The translations under genes and the position numbers were made by a program. Below, piece by piece: positions 28,001 to 38,789 of a stretch of 64,000 nt of DNA (position 1 is the first letter of the stretch; each line of letters begins with the position of its first letter). This stretch comes from Macquaria australasica. Taxonomy: Eukaryota > Chordata > Actinopteri > Centrarchiformes > Percichthyidae. The stretch spans positions 1-64,000 of the forward strand of contig SEMN01000891.1 of assembly GCA_005408345.1 (NCBI GenBank), written 5' to 3'. Below the pieces are notes generated by a model. That model made no database searches. It was not told the DNA's origin and saw nothing but the letters and a program-made list of their open reading frames with translations.

Positions 28001-31000
28001 GTAGACCACAGTGAACATTCTGCCTCACAAGGCTCAAACTGTCCACTTGAGCCAACAGGAAGCACATTTGTTCAGCACAGACCTGAACAATCCTCAGAGT
28101 ATAGAAGTACCAGGCCAACAGGAGTCTACTTCATTGTACAGCTGTCCAACTGTGGCTTACTGACCATCCCGGGACACAATCCCAACCAGCCATCTACAGA
28201 AATGGCCCTGAGGGGAGAAGGCCAAAACACGAGTCCTTCTTTCTCCGCCCTCTCCACCTGCATGTCAGTGGAAAAGTAGGGTGAAGGATTTAGGCCGGCC
28301 TGAGTGAAAAGACCTTTGTCCACAGGCCCATTGACATGTATATCATCTCCCAGAGTTCCACATCAAAGTAGTGAGGGGGGGGGGGTGACAGATTAAAATA
28401 GAAAAAGCTTTAAACAGAGACCTGTGAATATGAAAGGAAGAGATTAAGGAGGCAAAAGCAGTCCAGGTTAGATGAATGGGGTGTAGATGGGCTCAGGACA
28501 TGCACTCCCGAGGGAGTCGGCTGCATTTGAAAAGGTGCAGATGGGTCGGTGGTGTGGGTTTAATGGGGGGGGGGCAGGGGGGGCTGTGGTCACCATCAGC
28601 ACTGACCAGCAGCTATTGGCTCTGTGGTGAGGCTTTATTTCCACTGGTTCTTTAGCGTAATCACACAGAGCTTGGTACATGTTGAATGTAGATACTGTAG
28701 GGCTTGGTAATAACTACATTATATTGTTTATTGTTTCACTTTCACTGGAATCATATTGAGATGTGATATACTATGTCAATATAATATTGTATTATATTGT
28801 CCAACTGAATGATTCCAAGCAAATTGCAGTCAAAATCTAACAAAATTAGTTTTTGTTTCACACGTTTTGTAGAGTTTTGTCTGGTGTAAATCATTAGTGA
28901 CACTGCATTAAAAATTGTTTGATTATTATGTGATTTGGGATGCATTCGCCAAATCGTGATACATACTGATATTGGGAAAAAAATCATATTAATATTAAGA
29001 TACTGACTTCCAACTAAACTGAACATCGGTAACTGTTCATTATTGCATTAGTCAGATAAGGGGATTCAAATGGTTAATCTGACTAGAAGTAATAAAGATA
29101 AACATGAATGCTGTGTCAATTTCCCTTTAATTTTCTGATAGCAAAATAAATGATTACCTATAATATTTTTTCATCTTAGCTCGTCTTGTAGCTGGGTGGA
29201 TTTTTTAAATCATGATCTTCTCAAATGTCAAAGGAGGAGGTCAAAGGCAAATTTACCTCTACAACAACAAGAGTCACTGAAAAGGGGACCCGGCACATTT
29301 CAGCTCTCATTACTGTTGCAATGAGAGGTCCCATTGTCATCAGGCAGGATTTGCTCTGTTTCTATAGTTATACATTTCTGCACTTTTGAGGCTTTAGTTT
29401 AATTTAATCAAATAAACGTAAACATGTGGAGCTAGCTTAGCTAAAATGCCCTCGCCAATGTCAGATACAGCATTAAAGACATTCAGTTAAGTGTGATGAT
29501 TACAGTAGGATCTACTCACCAGGCTCACTGTAAATTTTTGAAGTGGATTTTCAAGAATAGTTTCTATCAGCCACTCTGGCCGATAAACAACCATCATTTA
29601 AAAAGGTAATGTTTTTGTTTAAATGCACTTTGTCTAGTTAAATAGCAAAAGCGGTTGGTGAATTTTGAATTTGTGTAAGTGTCTCAGCCAAAGCACATGG
29701 AAAGATTCCCAGACAACCACAACAGCAACTCAGTAATTCACACTTTAAGAGGAGCATTCTCAACTTGTCAATCATGTCCACTAAGTCTGTACCATCCTGT
29801 ACTATTGAGGGACATGGTAACAGTTAAGTGTGACCTGAGCTGACCTGCAATGACACTGTGTGCCAGCACCTGCATTAGATGACTGCAGTGGGCACCGGGC
29901 CTCAATCCAAACAGCCTCTGAACGTCAGACTGCAGCCTGATTCAGATCGAGGGCCAGATCATGTTAAAGAGTATGAGCATCTGTTCTTTTAACATTTTTT
30001 ATTACTTCACTACTTGCAAAAGGGGTCAAATCATGAATTTTAACTTCTACATCTGCTTGAATTAGCTTAGGTTATCCACATATGACTAAATAATATGATC
30101 ATATCACCAATTAAAGTCTAATTACACCCAAACATAATAACTGTATGACCCAGAAAAATATTACTTACTTACAAATGTTTCAGCCAAGTGACATTTTATT
30201 TTTTAGTTATTTTTAGTTTATTTTATAGTTATTTTAACAAGATATTTCATCACATAGCAGTTATATTATCACAGACACAATGATGAGAAACTGTAAAAAG
30301 TGTAAACATTAGGTGAAGTGAAGTTAAATGAAAAGTTTTTTTAATCTAAGAGCCAACAGCTTTTATCAGGCAGCATAATCTGCTCAGCTCCTGGTGAGTA
30401 AACACTCAGCGTGCAGCCAATTTCTATAATTGATCCCTTTAGGTTTGAGAAGCTGTGGATTAGACATTATAGAACAAGATGTCTGGGATGTCGGACTTAA
30501 AGCGTGCTCGGTCAACTCTGATCTCTAAACTCATGCTGGTTTATCTGCTCCATAAACTCTGAGCTTTCTTTGACTGGAAATTCTTAGTAATTTAATTTAA
30601 AAAATGGATCCGTAATTTCCGACAGAGCTAGACAAAAGCAGGCATCTCATTTCTAGCCAGCAACTATCAATTTGCTGACTGATATGACAACTGTCTCTGG
30701 CAGATTTTAGCAGCTGTAGCTAGCCAGCTGATCAAGCTAACGTTAGCTACATGAAATGCTTGAAAGCTCTATCTTTGGCTGTCTTTTTAATGTTTCCACT
30801 CATTTGAAATCAAGAACCCTGTAAAAGGGTCTTACATATGCACTTGATGGCGACATACATGATTAGACAATCGTTGCTCAGGGGAGGGATTTAGCAAGCG
30901 GTTAGCATCGCTGCATCATCTCTGTTGGCAAAGTGAGAAGGAAGATACATCTTGCTCGTTGCTCCCAGTGTGGAAACACACTTTTGGGCTGCTCTGATTC

Positions 31001-34000
31001 TAGTATCACTGAATGAGATCTTAACTTAGCCGAATAAACTCATATTTAATACATTTATTTTCCGAGTTAGCTTTGAGTGTCAGGCCCTGAAGAAAACGAC
31101 AGAAAAGAAAACCCATACACCAATGGAGCTGCTCACAAGCCAATTGTAGAACACGGCTGTTGTAATGGGTGTATGAATGTGAGGCCTGGAAGTGGTTGCA
31201 TCCGAGCGCATGCAAGCAAGGCGTGTCCCTAGGTAAATTTAATAAAAACATCATCTAAACAAGGCTATGTTTCCTTCCCTGCAGACCTCACCTGTCTCCT
31301 CTCGCGGCGGGACAGGGGGTGTCCATTCAGCACCTGCCACAGCATTCGGCCAGCAATGGTGGTATCAATCCACAGCAGCCTGAAGCCGTGGTAGTAGTGC
31401 TTGACTTCATCTACAACCCACTGTCGGAGCGTCCTTTTCACAGGTTCTGCATCCAGCGTCGGGCTGTACACCGGCCCTCCTTCCTCCAGCTTCATCTTCT
31501 TGTCCTTTAACGAACGCAGTGACTTCTCCACCTTGGAGTCGTCCCATCTCCTCCTCGAGGTGTGTATCCACCTAACACCAGGGATGTCGTGTGGTCGCGC
31601 TATCATCCACTGGGCCCCCGTTGTGATGGCAGGGTACGGTGAAGGGGAGGCCCCCAACACGAACGCACAGTAGAGCCGCTGTGAGTCTGTGCTCTGGCAG
31701 GGGCCCACATAGCCATCTGACAAGGGAAGGGAAGGGCCGAGTGAAGAAACCTGGGCCAAACTGCCGAGTCGAAGCCCATCAAATCTAAGGAGACAACAGG
31801 ATGAAGAGCTTCAGAATGCAAAGTTCAGACTCTTAGATGAAATAAAAAGTACAGTTTTAAAATCAAATACTGACTTTAAAAAGAAAAAACACTTAGTCTT
31901 AGAAAGCTCAGAAAAAACACCCTTACTGGTACATTTTTCCGAAAAGCAATGGGATTTAAAATAACTGGTGCACAAAATGAAAACTACTTGGCAGAAGGAT
32001 ATTGATGAACAGAATTATGGCAAATACTTGTGTGCAAAATGGATATATAGTTTTAAAATGACCCTTCCCCTTTAAATGCTATGATATACAGCAAAAATAT
32101 AAAACCACCTCAAAATGTCTTAGCATATATTATGAAGAAAGTTTGTCTGCAAGTTTCATTGAGTGAAATCTTTGAAGAATCTTTGAATTTACTAGAATGA
32201 AAAATGAAAGTATAGACCTTTCAGAAAATGTGTGTGTATGAATTGGGGTTGGTTTCTAACATAAAAACAGCATCCAAGAAACCACAACGTTTTAAAGACA
32301 TAATCTTTTAAATCAATGTCAGTGTTTGGAAATGTAAAGGTGTGGCAGGTGTTGCATGCAACAGCAAAAGACCAAGTATAAGATATCAGAAAAATGCTCT
32401 AGAGGTTAGATTTAAGGTAAGACGTGAGGGGCACAGAGCTCCAAATCCTTTAATCAGGATCAGGTCTCATAAAACATAAAAGCAGCAAGAAACCACAAAG
32501 CTTTAAGACCTCTAAAACTGAATTTAAGTTATAGAATGTTATATTATACTGCATGCTAGACCTTTCTGAAGTCTGAAGTTTTCAAGTTATTTTCCGATGT
32601 TTTCAGGAAATGCAGACACTGTGGAAGCTCTGCATTTAATTGTCTTACTTTTGACTGAAGAGCCTAAGCGCTGTGCAGTTGAAACAGGCACCATCTTGTA
32701 TTTTCCCTGAAAGGAAGGAAAAGAAAAACATGGAGCAGCTGGATTCTGACAATAAGCCATTAGACACAGGGACACAAACACACACAGAGCATACTCAGGG
32801 ATTTCATGATATCTGCAGGCTCTGCCTTGTCTGATACATTAATGCAACTTTATTTCTGAATTCACTGATCCAGCTATGACACCAGCAAAAACACATTGCT
32901 TTTAGCTGGTTATGCAATAACATGATATCAAGTGAAGCCACTCCGGATGTCTTTTCACTATGGTCCATATAAGAATGAATAACAAAAGTCCGCTGCAGTT
33001 TTGGATAGGCCTTTTAAAGTTTATTTCAGGCTTTACTTATGCTATATCTTTATCACATGTTGGCATAAGGATTGATCAAGTCATTTTTTTCAAGACAGGT
33101 CTTTCTATTGAATTATTTTCTCTTGTGGATACGTTTCTATTTTTCTATAACCCGTTTCAAATATTATCTTTGCTAGTTAATATTCTTTTTTCATATTTTG
33201 TATTGTATGTTTTCTGTAAAGACAAATAAAGTGTATTATTCTTCTGTTAATATCTTCACACTGATCTGTCTTGGAGGCCAGGATATAGTGAGACCCACAG
33301 TGGGACTCTCAAACCCCAGAGGCACACTGTCAAGTGTGACGTACATGCAGAGAGAGGGCCGAGTGGTGAGATACTTCCAGCCAACCATCTCAGAGCACAT
33401 GGCCTAGCCGCGCCCTTCCTCTGGGCTCTCTCACATGGCTGGCTGGAGTGAATCCAGCAAGGCCTGGTTGAACATGACAGGCTGTGGCTGGCAGCCAGGA
33501 GGACACAGAGGTTACTGGAACAGTGTCACCTTTGTGGCAGAGCGGCCAGCTACTGTTGCATAGAAAGAAAACGCTGGAAATACAGTAGATTAGCCAATCG
33601 TGTACCGTTCGCCTGGGCTGTGCAAGCAGCAACACCCTACTATAGTGTTTCCTCTGTGGTTTTATCCCCCTGGCCTGGGGTTTACAGTTTTGGTTTCACA
33701 TTCACACCTCTTTCAGCCCAAGATAGTTCACATCATGTAGATCATTTTGTAATTCAGATTGCACAGCTACACTACACTGATAATGTATTTAGTGCATTTG
33801 TTCACTCGTTAACATTTTTTTTTTGTCAACATGTTTGTCTTCTAAATAACACAATGGTGTATAAAAGTACTGAAGATAAAAGAATCTGTTTTCTCTTAAT
33901 CAGCATGCAAATTTATGGCACTATATAGATACAGAAAAACTATACAAGTAAGCTGCGGTCCTCATATGAAGTTTCTATCATGTGTTGCTTAACATAGACA

Positions 34001-37000
34001 CCCAATAAAATGGCCTAATGTCTTGCTTAACGTGTACTATGCTGGTGAATTTAAAAGTCAAGTCAGTTTTATTTCTATAGCCCAAAAATCACAAATTTGC
34101 CCCTAAAGGCTTTAAAATCTGTACAGCATATGACGCCCTCTATTCTTAGGCCCTTGCTTCAGATAAGGAAAAACACTCCAAAAAAACCCTTTTAACAAAA
34201 GAAAAAGTGGAAATCTCAGGAAGAGCAACAGAGGAGGGCTTCCAGACGTGCAATACATGTTGAGTGGACAAATAACAATTCAGAAGGCTTATTTTAAAAG
34301 GTTCATTTAGCTTTTTTATACAGTTACATTTTCAGTTTCTCTGGCAGTGTGGTCATTTCTTTGCTGTGTAGCCACAAAACTGCAGAACACAGAAGAGATC
34401 ATGACTCACGCACAAAACCTCATTTAAAAAAAAAAGAAGAAAAAAAAAAGAAGTAAAACTCTGAATGATTCCAGTAAGCACAAAGTTTTTGTCTACTAAC
34501 CACAGTAATACAACACCAAGTATCTTTACTAAACCTCAGTTACAATAAACTTCTTAGAATATTGTAGCATTCGGACATAAATCATCAGGTTTGGTGACCT
34601 ACAAATGTCGTCATTATAGCTCTCTGTGGAGCTAAGGAGTTTATTTATATGTTTTCATGAATTTGGGAAATGTTCCACACACAAATACCTCGTTAATGAT
34701 TAGCATTACTTAAAGCAAGAAATCGTATCTTGTATTTTATGAAGCATGTCTACTGAAGCTACTGAACTCCTGAAATTAGTTTAATTTCTTGGATGTTGAT
34801 GACAACAATACAGGGCTTCTACAGAAACCTAAACCTAAATCTCTGTTGACTTCTTAAGCATTACTGTTGAATTTGTAAAGTAATCTATAGTATTAATTGG
34901 CCATTTTGGTGATGGGTAGGACTTTGTTTACTATGGTTATGGTCCCCTTTGGATCTGGTCTCGACTCAAACTAAACTAGGTCTTGCCTTGGAAGGTCATG
35001 ACTAGGTCATTCCCTCCCCTGCCTGCTTGACTTTAACCTGCAACAGCTAACTGCAGCTGTCTAACTGTTAAGCACTAAAAACCGCAGACTAATAGCACTT
35101 CCTTGTGCACTGTGTGAGCAGCGTATCACCAAACAGGCCTGGAGCCAGTTCTCTGAAGTGCTCTTGTAATGAGGTTGCATAAAGATACATCAGTTGTTCC
35201 GTCTGACCTCAGCTATCTTGCACGAAAACGATCCATACCTGCTGTCTTTTTTAGTTATTACCTGCACATCTAACAATATATTGGATGTGTAAGTGTGAGC
35301 TCACGTGTATAAATCTGAGTGAAAAAGTAGCGGCAAAAGAACAGGACTGTTAGTAGGGCGACATAATTGGTTTATCAACAGGTGCACAGATGTTTCTTTG
35401 CATTAGATCCAGAGCAAACCAAACAGTACCATCTTGTGCTCTAAATCCAGGGCTACTGCGAGAATGTTTACTTCACTTCATTGCAATTCTTTGTACATTT
35501 GTTTAGCCCCCCAGTGGCCACTTGAAAACAAACCATAGCTTGGAAACCAAAGTGACATGGCTGGACTTAGGCTGGTAGGCCTAAGTCCAGACTGCGGTTT
35601 GTTTCGATATGCCTGGCTTTCTGAGTATGTGGCTTCCCAAATGTCAAGCATCTCCTTTCCCAGTACCAATAAAATACAATGTTTCTGGGTCATTTCCCCT
35701 TGGACAATAACACTTTGTCATACTGATCTCATTTTCAGGGCAGTGTGTGAAGTGAGTTTGAAAGGCCGTTGTCTCAGCTGAATAAACCACATAAAAAAGA
35801 GTAAACGCTCTAAATAAATAAAATACACTGCTCTGTATGTTGTTACAGATTCTGACTCACAAACCACTAATGGCTCACCTACACCAATGCACATGTACCA
35901 TCACGTTATCACTACTGAAACTTTACTGTATCTCCTGTAGTTTATTGATGCTGTGTTAGATAATGCATTAATCTTTACTACTTCTGACCTTACAACCTTT
36001 GTTTGACGATAGCTACGAATCCACTTTGCAAAGACAGTACACTGGTCAATGTTCAGCAGTCACAGCAGGACCTAAAGCCCATTTACTATGGAACTCAAGC
36101 TAAAGACTTTCTCTGTTGTCATTTATTCATAGTCGGTTGATTGTTACAGCTGGGACTGCTCATCTAGTGATAGTTATCAATGACTCAGTGAAACCAGAGG
36201 TGAAATATCCTCTTTTCTTCTTTAATAAATACATGTCCGCATGCTGATCACTTATCCTGATACTACACGGACTGCTTGTTATTAATGTGTGAGATATTCA
36301 CAAGCAAGATATGATTATAAGAAGCTTATAATGTACAACATCTCAACCGGAACATGAGGTAGTGTCCGCCTGCCATACTGCAGGCATGTAATAGCACTCG
36401 TGTCTACACACATTAAAACAAAATGAGAAATTAAGCTCAGCCTGTCTCAGGTGGAGTTATAAGAGGCACTGACCTTTCCTCATGTAAGCACTGCAATTTG
36501 TCTGATAATATGGGCCTAAAGCCAAGAGCGCAGTCTCAGTCCCTCCAGTGCAGACAGACAAATTCCCTTTATGACCCCCTCATCTATTTATAAGCACAGC
36601 TTTAATGCACCAACTAATCTACAGACATACATTATTTATTCTGCACTGTCCTCTAATGTTTCCAATGCTTCTCATTGACTATTGTATTACACCGTAGATC
36701 ATCGTGATGTCTGTGCTGGTTACACAAGAGCTAACGTGCAGTGCTTATCAAAAACATGTGGTGATGTGAACTGAGTTGGTCTCAGAGAGCCACACTCAGT
36801 TTGACCGATGCCCAGTTCACAACCAGTCAGTGAAGAGATACATTTGCATAAAAAATAAGAGCATTCCTCTAAAAAGATGGGGACATGAATCAAATGAATG
36901 AAGTGGAGTTGAGTGTTTAAAGCAGTTAAGGTGGTGCTATGATAATTAATATAATTGTCTTAGGAGTGAGTGACATATATAAAATCCTTAATAGTATGTC

Positions 37001-38463
37001 ATTTTATATCACAATCTATTGTCACTATCTATTGTGATGCTGTGAATTTTCTGAAGGATTAACTGAGAAACCGTTTATGGATAAAACAACCATGCAAATG
37101 TCTATTTTTGCCTAACCCGGTGTATCAAATACCTGACAAACTAAGGTTCCTCACTGATGCAAAAAACACATAAAAATCCAATATTGCTATAAATAAATCG
37201 TGCTCAATGATTTGCAGCATATTCCACAATGATTTTATACACCCAGGGACAGCCACCATGGTATAAACAGTATGGCAAAATCTCTGGCAGATAACAAATT
37301 CATATAATATTGACTAACGCTGCAAAGATTAGGCTAGTCAGTACTTTTTTTATGATGATTAATTGTTTTAACACCAAATATTTGCTGGTTCCAGCTTTAC
37401 AAATGGTACGTGCTGGTTGTTTTCCTCTGTATCATATCATAAAATGAATATGTTGTGTTTATTTTGGCTGTTGGTCAAACAATGAAATACTTTGGAGTCT
37501 GATAACTGGATATTGTGTCTAACAAACCAGGGACTGCAGATGTAAAGTAGCTAGTAGCCAAATCTAGTACAAAGCATCTTTTTGTAAATTGGTCCCTGAC
37601 ATAAATGTAATAAAACTATAAACTAACCTCTGAGCTTTTTATAGCATTCGTGATCTATTGGTTAATTCAAAAGGTGAGGCGTAAAAATGAAAGTCAAATG
37701 TTAGTAGCAGCCCTAGTTTGGAAAAGCACAACATTCATCACCTTTCCTGTGGTTTTTGTCTAATCATCAACAATAAACAGACGCCCAAGATAAACTATGG
37801 TCGCAAAACAAACTCAACACACCATAGAACCAAAGTATAAAGCCTCATTCGGTTTCAATCCCAACGTTTTTGTTTGTTTTTTAAATGCATAATATATATA
37901 TATATATATAATAAGGATATTTTGTGGATGCTCAATAAGGAGAAGAAAGAAGAAAATAACAACGAGCATCCTGCAGTGGAAGGTGGTGGCGCTGGCCAGC
38001 CAGAAAAGACACCTCTATCCTCAGTTAACCTGGATCCTCCATCACGTTTTCCTCCCTTTTTCTTAAGTTCTCAGAAAGGTGCGGTGTCTCGCGGGGTGAC
38101 GACACCGCACCTTGACACGCAGCAACCGACTCGTAGCTGAGAAAAACGAACGACAGGCGGGTTTAAGTGTGACGCTCGGTTATCTGCTGGGTACGCCGTC
38201 ACCTCGAGTCACCCACCACCGAAACGGGGCCAACCCGGGACCACCTGCCCCTGTAGAGACGTCCTCTAGCCGGGATGCTAACGTGACAAGCTCCTTGTTA
38301 GCTCCGTTTCGTCTCCATGGACACAATAAACACAAACAGTTAACTAGACAATAAACACGTGAACACACTGAAACTTACCGTTGCCTTTCCTGAACTCGTT
38401 CTTTAACGACCTGGACGTTTTCATTAAAGGTGCCCGGGACCTCGTAAACAGGATTAACGCCAT
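17594..38463 (-). CDS. letm1: letm1, complete spliced gene (genomic span of 13 coding exons)
   Basis: Encodes the mitochondrial inner-membrane protein LETM1, known for K+/H+ or Ca2+/H+ exchange and mitoribosome contact. I joined 13 exons (38379-38463, 31292-31716, 27393-27536, 26273-26410, 25642-25845, 25292-25411, 24539-24670, 24121-24279, 23553-23642, 21716-21850, 21359-21552, 19133-19271, 17594-17746). All have GT-AG borders and matching phases and give 705 residues, against 739 in human. In order: a basic mitochondrial presequence (about 1-30), a linker with the GVRWIHTSRRR motif, a hydrophobic segment around 180-202 with PFMEFLLP, the LETM1 ribosome-binding-like domain (about 200-416), a charged coiled-coil region (about 420-600), and an EF-hand (about 610-655). 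The start is supported by a strong context (gcgcATGG) and an exact phase-1 junction to exon 2. Human LETM2 is shorter and lacks this EF-hand tail, so the gene is letm1. It is divergent to nsd2. Confidence 0.97.
19035..19086. repeat. (CA)26 microsatellite in letm1 intron 12
   Basis: A pure CA tract of 52 bases, 46 bases from the donor of letm1 exon 12. Confidence 0.99.
19133..19271 (-). CDS. letm1: letm1 coding exon 12 (EF-hand)
   Basis: Encodes ENLISIDELIGVMRQ and an EF-hand loop DDNKDGKIDIDD (residues about 641-652). Loop positions 1, 3, 5 and 12 are Asp, Asn, Asp and Asp and position 6 is Gly, so calcium or magnesium binding is plausible. This exon separates letm1 from the shorter letm2. 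Confidence 0.97.
19525..19695 (+). repeat. dispersed retroelement-like repeat (forward copy)
   Basis: CTGCTCTTCCTGAGGTTTCTT, GGGGAGTTTTTCCTCATCTGA, GGTCTAAGGACAGAGG and the tail GTATAAATAAAATTGACTTG form a familiar fish repeat. The same family is inverted at 34055-34245. Confidence 0.8.
20310..20347. repeat. imperfect (GAT)n tract
   Basis: Interrupted GATGATGAT-rich run in letm1 intron 11. Confidence 0.85.
21359..21552 (-). CDS. letm1: letm1 coding exon 11 (coiled coil)
   Basis: 64 codons plus two bases: LEEIKKELSKTGQEKALEES and RLSKRVNRMIGRIDKIILEL, then a short variable linker (SGTTPPVG) before the EF-hand. Confidence 0.95.
21716..21850 (-). CDS. letm1: letm1 coding exon 10 (coiled coil)
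   Basis: 45 codons: EEITKEEIDLLSDACSKLKE and a heptad-like run up to DVQEYNE. The donor is GTGCCT, a weaker site than its neighbours, but the phase and homology leave little doubt. Confidence 0.95.
23553..23642 (-). CDS. letm1: letm1 coding exon 9
   Basis: 30 codons, acidic, ending LRDTAPVIEGIK, which corresponds to LKDTAPVLEGLK in human. The more variable first half explains much of the length difference from human. Confidence 0.93.
23808..23915 (+). repeat. fragment of a GGGCTGGGCATCG-type MITE
   Basis: AGGGCTGGGCATCGCACC followed by AAGTACCAAAACCTGGCGCC is like the start of a common palindromic fish element. The opposite end was not found. Confidence 0.45.
24121..24279 (-). CDS. letm1: letm1 coding exon 8 (coiled coil)
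   Basis: 53 codons of charged, Glu/Lys-rich sequence (KVDNKTKVETTLQEEEAIRQ and onward to EKAAR), the start of the C-terminal coiled-coil region. Confidence 0.95.
24539..24670 (-). CDS. letm1: letm1 coding exon 7 (LETM1 core domain end)
   Basis: 44 codons: WLELHLNQQIPTSLLLLSRA, MYLPDTLSPADQL, LQTLPEMV. The donor is placed after GTG (GTG|GTATGT) rather than after ATG, because human LETM1 has Val at this point and the following exon is phase 0. Confidence 0.95.
24915..24992 (+). repeat. LINE-like 3' tail
   Basis: TTTCATTGCCTTGTACCTGTG, GACATGTGCAATGACAATAAA, GTTGAATCTAATCTAAT: the 3' end and short tandem tail of a fish LINE, 5'-truncated. Confidence 0.7.
25292..25411 (-). CDS. letm1: letm1 coding exon 6 (LETM1 core domain)
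   Basis: 40 codons with EEGVESLNVNEVQSACRVRG and MRSLGVTEERLREQL, a continuation of the LETM1 domain. Both borders are phase 0. Confidence 0.96.
25642..25845 (-). CDS. letm1: letm1 coding exon 5 (LETM1 core domain)
   Basis: 68 codons holding the most conserved part of the ribosome-binding-like fold: [20 protein letters not shown], then LLELQSIGTNNFLRFQL and IRADDK. Confidence 0.97.
26213..26226 (+). promoter_or_regulatory. CTCF-type motif in letm1 intron 4
   Basis: CCACCAGAGGGCAG matches the CTCF core consensus at every position. Confidence 0.65.
26273..26410 (-). CDS. letm1: letm1 coding exon 4
   Basis: 46 codons on the matrix side after the membrane segment. It includes RVKLEMAKFLQDTIEE and a stretch ending in FSTFFQK, matching the start of the LETM1 matrix domain. 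Confidence 0.96.
27003..27236 (+). mobile_element. CGATTAATCG-type MITE copy in letm1 intron 3
   Basis: GAGCTGCAACGATTAGTAGAT at the left and GAAAATAATTAATTGCAGCC at the right are inverted ends; CTCAATATCTTTGGGG lies inside. Confidence 0.7.
27393..27536 (-). CDS. letm1: letm1 coding exon 3 (transmembrane segment)
   Basis: 48 codons. It carries the single hydrophobic stretch LLPFLVFIIVPFMEFLLPVA followed by LKLFPNMLPSTFE, the near-invariant membrane segment of LETM1 proteins including the Pro residues implicated in transport. Confidence 0.97.
27537..31291 (-). other. letm1: letm1 intron 2 (no other gene seen)
   Basis: Contains G runs at 28376-28385 and 28565-28583, a palindromic MITE copy at 28698-29015, and a GC-richer stretch at 27780-28330. 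No additional exon found. Confidence 0.7.
28698..29015. mobile_element. degenerate AGGGCTxGG MITE copy
   Basis: Begins AGGGCTTGGTAATAACTAC and holds CATATTGAGATGTGATATAC and ATCGTGATACATACTGATAT, typical of the AGGGCTGGGCGATAT family. A related copy lies at 63030-63340. Confidence 0.5.
31292..31716 (-). CDS. letm1: letm1 coding exon 2
   Basis: Encodes residues about 29-170. The first third is poorly conserved. It continues with GVRWIHTSRRR, EKSLRSLKDK, LEEGGPVYSP and KHYYHGFRLLWIDT, all close to human LETM1 just before the transmembrane segment. It is bounded by a pyrimidine-rich acceptor ending TCAG and the donor GTGAGG. Confidence 0.96.
34055..34245 (-). repeat. dispersed retroelement-like repeat (inverted copy)
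   Basis: Reverse complement of the family at 19525-19695: AAGTCAAGTCAGTTTTATTTC at the left, GGAAAAACACTCC and CTCAGGAAGAGCAACAGAGG at the right. Confidence 0.8.
37318..37715 (+). mobile_element. diverged CGATTAATCG-type MITE copy
   Basis: AACGCTGCAAAGATTAGGCTA, GATGATTAATTG, TGCTGGTTCCAGCTTTACAAA and TTGGCTGTTGGTCAAACAATG. The right end AGCAGCCCTAG suggests inverted ends. Confidence 0.55.
37892..37912. repeat. (AT)10 microsatellite
   Basis: Pure AT run in letm1 intron 1, about 465 bases from the exon 1 donor. Confidence 0.95.
38379..38463 (-). CDS. letm1: letm1 coding exon 1 (start codon, mitochondrial presequence)
   Basis: The start codon is at 38463-38461. The exon encodes 28 codons plus one base, rich in Arg/Lys and Ser/Thr (MALILFTRSRAPLMKTSR at its start), as expected of a cleavable mitochondrial targeting peptide. 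The donor GTAAG follows directly at 38378. The leftover G completes the first codon of exon 2, which supports this start although the N-terminus is not conserved with human. Confidence 0.88.
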
Positions 38464-38760
38464 GCGCAAGGCTCTCCGCCTGAACCCGCTACCTTTTCAA
38501 CACCTGCGGTTGAGTTACAAGCCAGCTAGCCGGTTAGCTAGGCGTCGAAACGAAAGGACTGCTCAACGCTAACGTGGTACACAGAGATACCAAAGGCCTC
38601 GTACGGGCTTAGCAAGCTACGACGCACGTATAACAGCACATCGGAAAACGTCGATCCATGTTATGCCCTTCCCTTCTACGCGGATGACAGCTAGCCGGGT
38701 CAGGCTCCCAAGTTGACGTCAAACTGGCGCTGCGTGCTCGTTAAGCGGCTTTTCGTGCGT
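38464..38760 (-). other. letm1: letm1 5' UTR and proximal region
   Basis: GC-richer and CpG-containing stretch directly upstream of the letm1 start codon. If the TATA-like site at 38782-38789 is used, transcription would start near 38750 and most of this stretch would be 5' UTR. No longer open frame is visible. Confidence 0.5.
38714..38721. promoter_or_regulatory. palindromic CRE (TGACGTCA)
   Basis: A perfect 8-bp cAMP-response element, TGACGTCA, bound by CREB/ATF proteins, lies about 250 bases upstream of the letm1 ATG inside the CpG-rich region. It is palindromic, so either gene could use it, but it is much closer to letm1. Confidence 0.55.
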
Positions 38761-38772
38761 GAGGTGGAGACG

Positions 38773-38789
38773 CTTCCGGTATATTTATA
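38773..38789 (-). promoter_or_regulatory. ETS motif next to TATA-like box
   Basis: Read on the minus strand, TATAAATA (38789-38782) is followed by CCGGAAG (38779-38773), an ETS-family core. The order fits a letm1 core promoter. I infer the function from motif and position only. Confidence 0.45.

Larger units (their letters stand above)
31717..38378 (-). other. letm1: letm1 intron 1 (no other gene seen)
   Basis: The longest intron. Holds an inverted dispersed repeat (34055-34245), a MITE-like segment (37318-37715), a (TA)n run (37892-37912) and an unexplained GC-richer patch (33255-33640). Confidence 0.7.
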
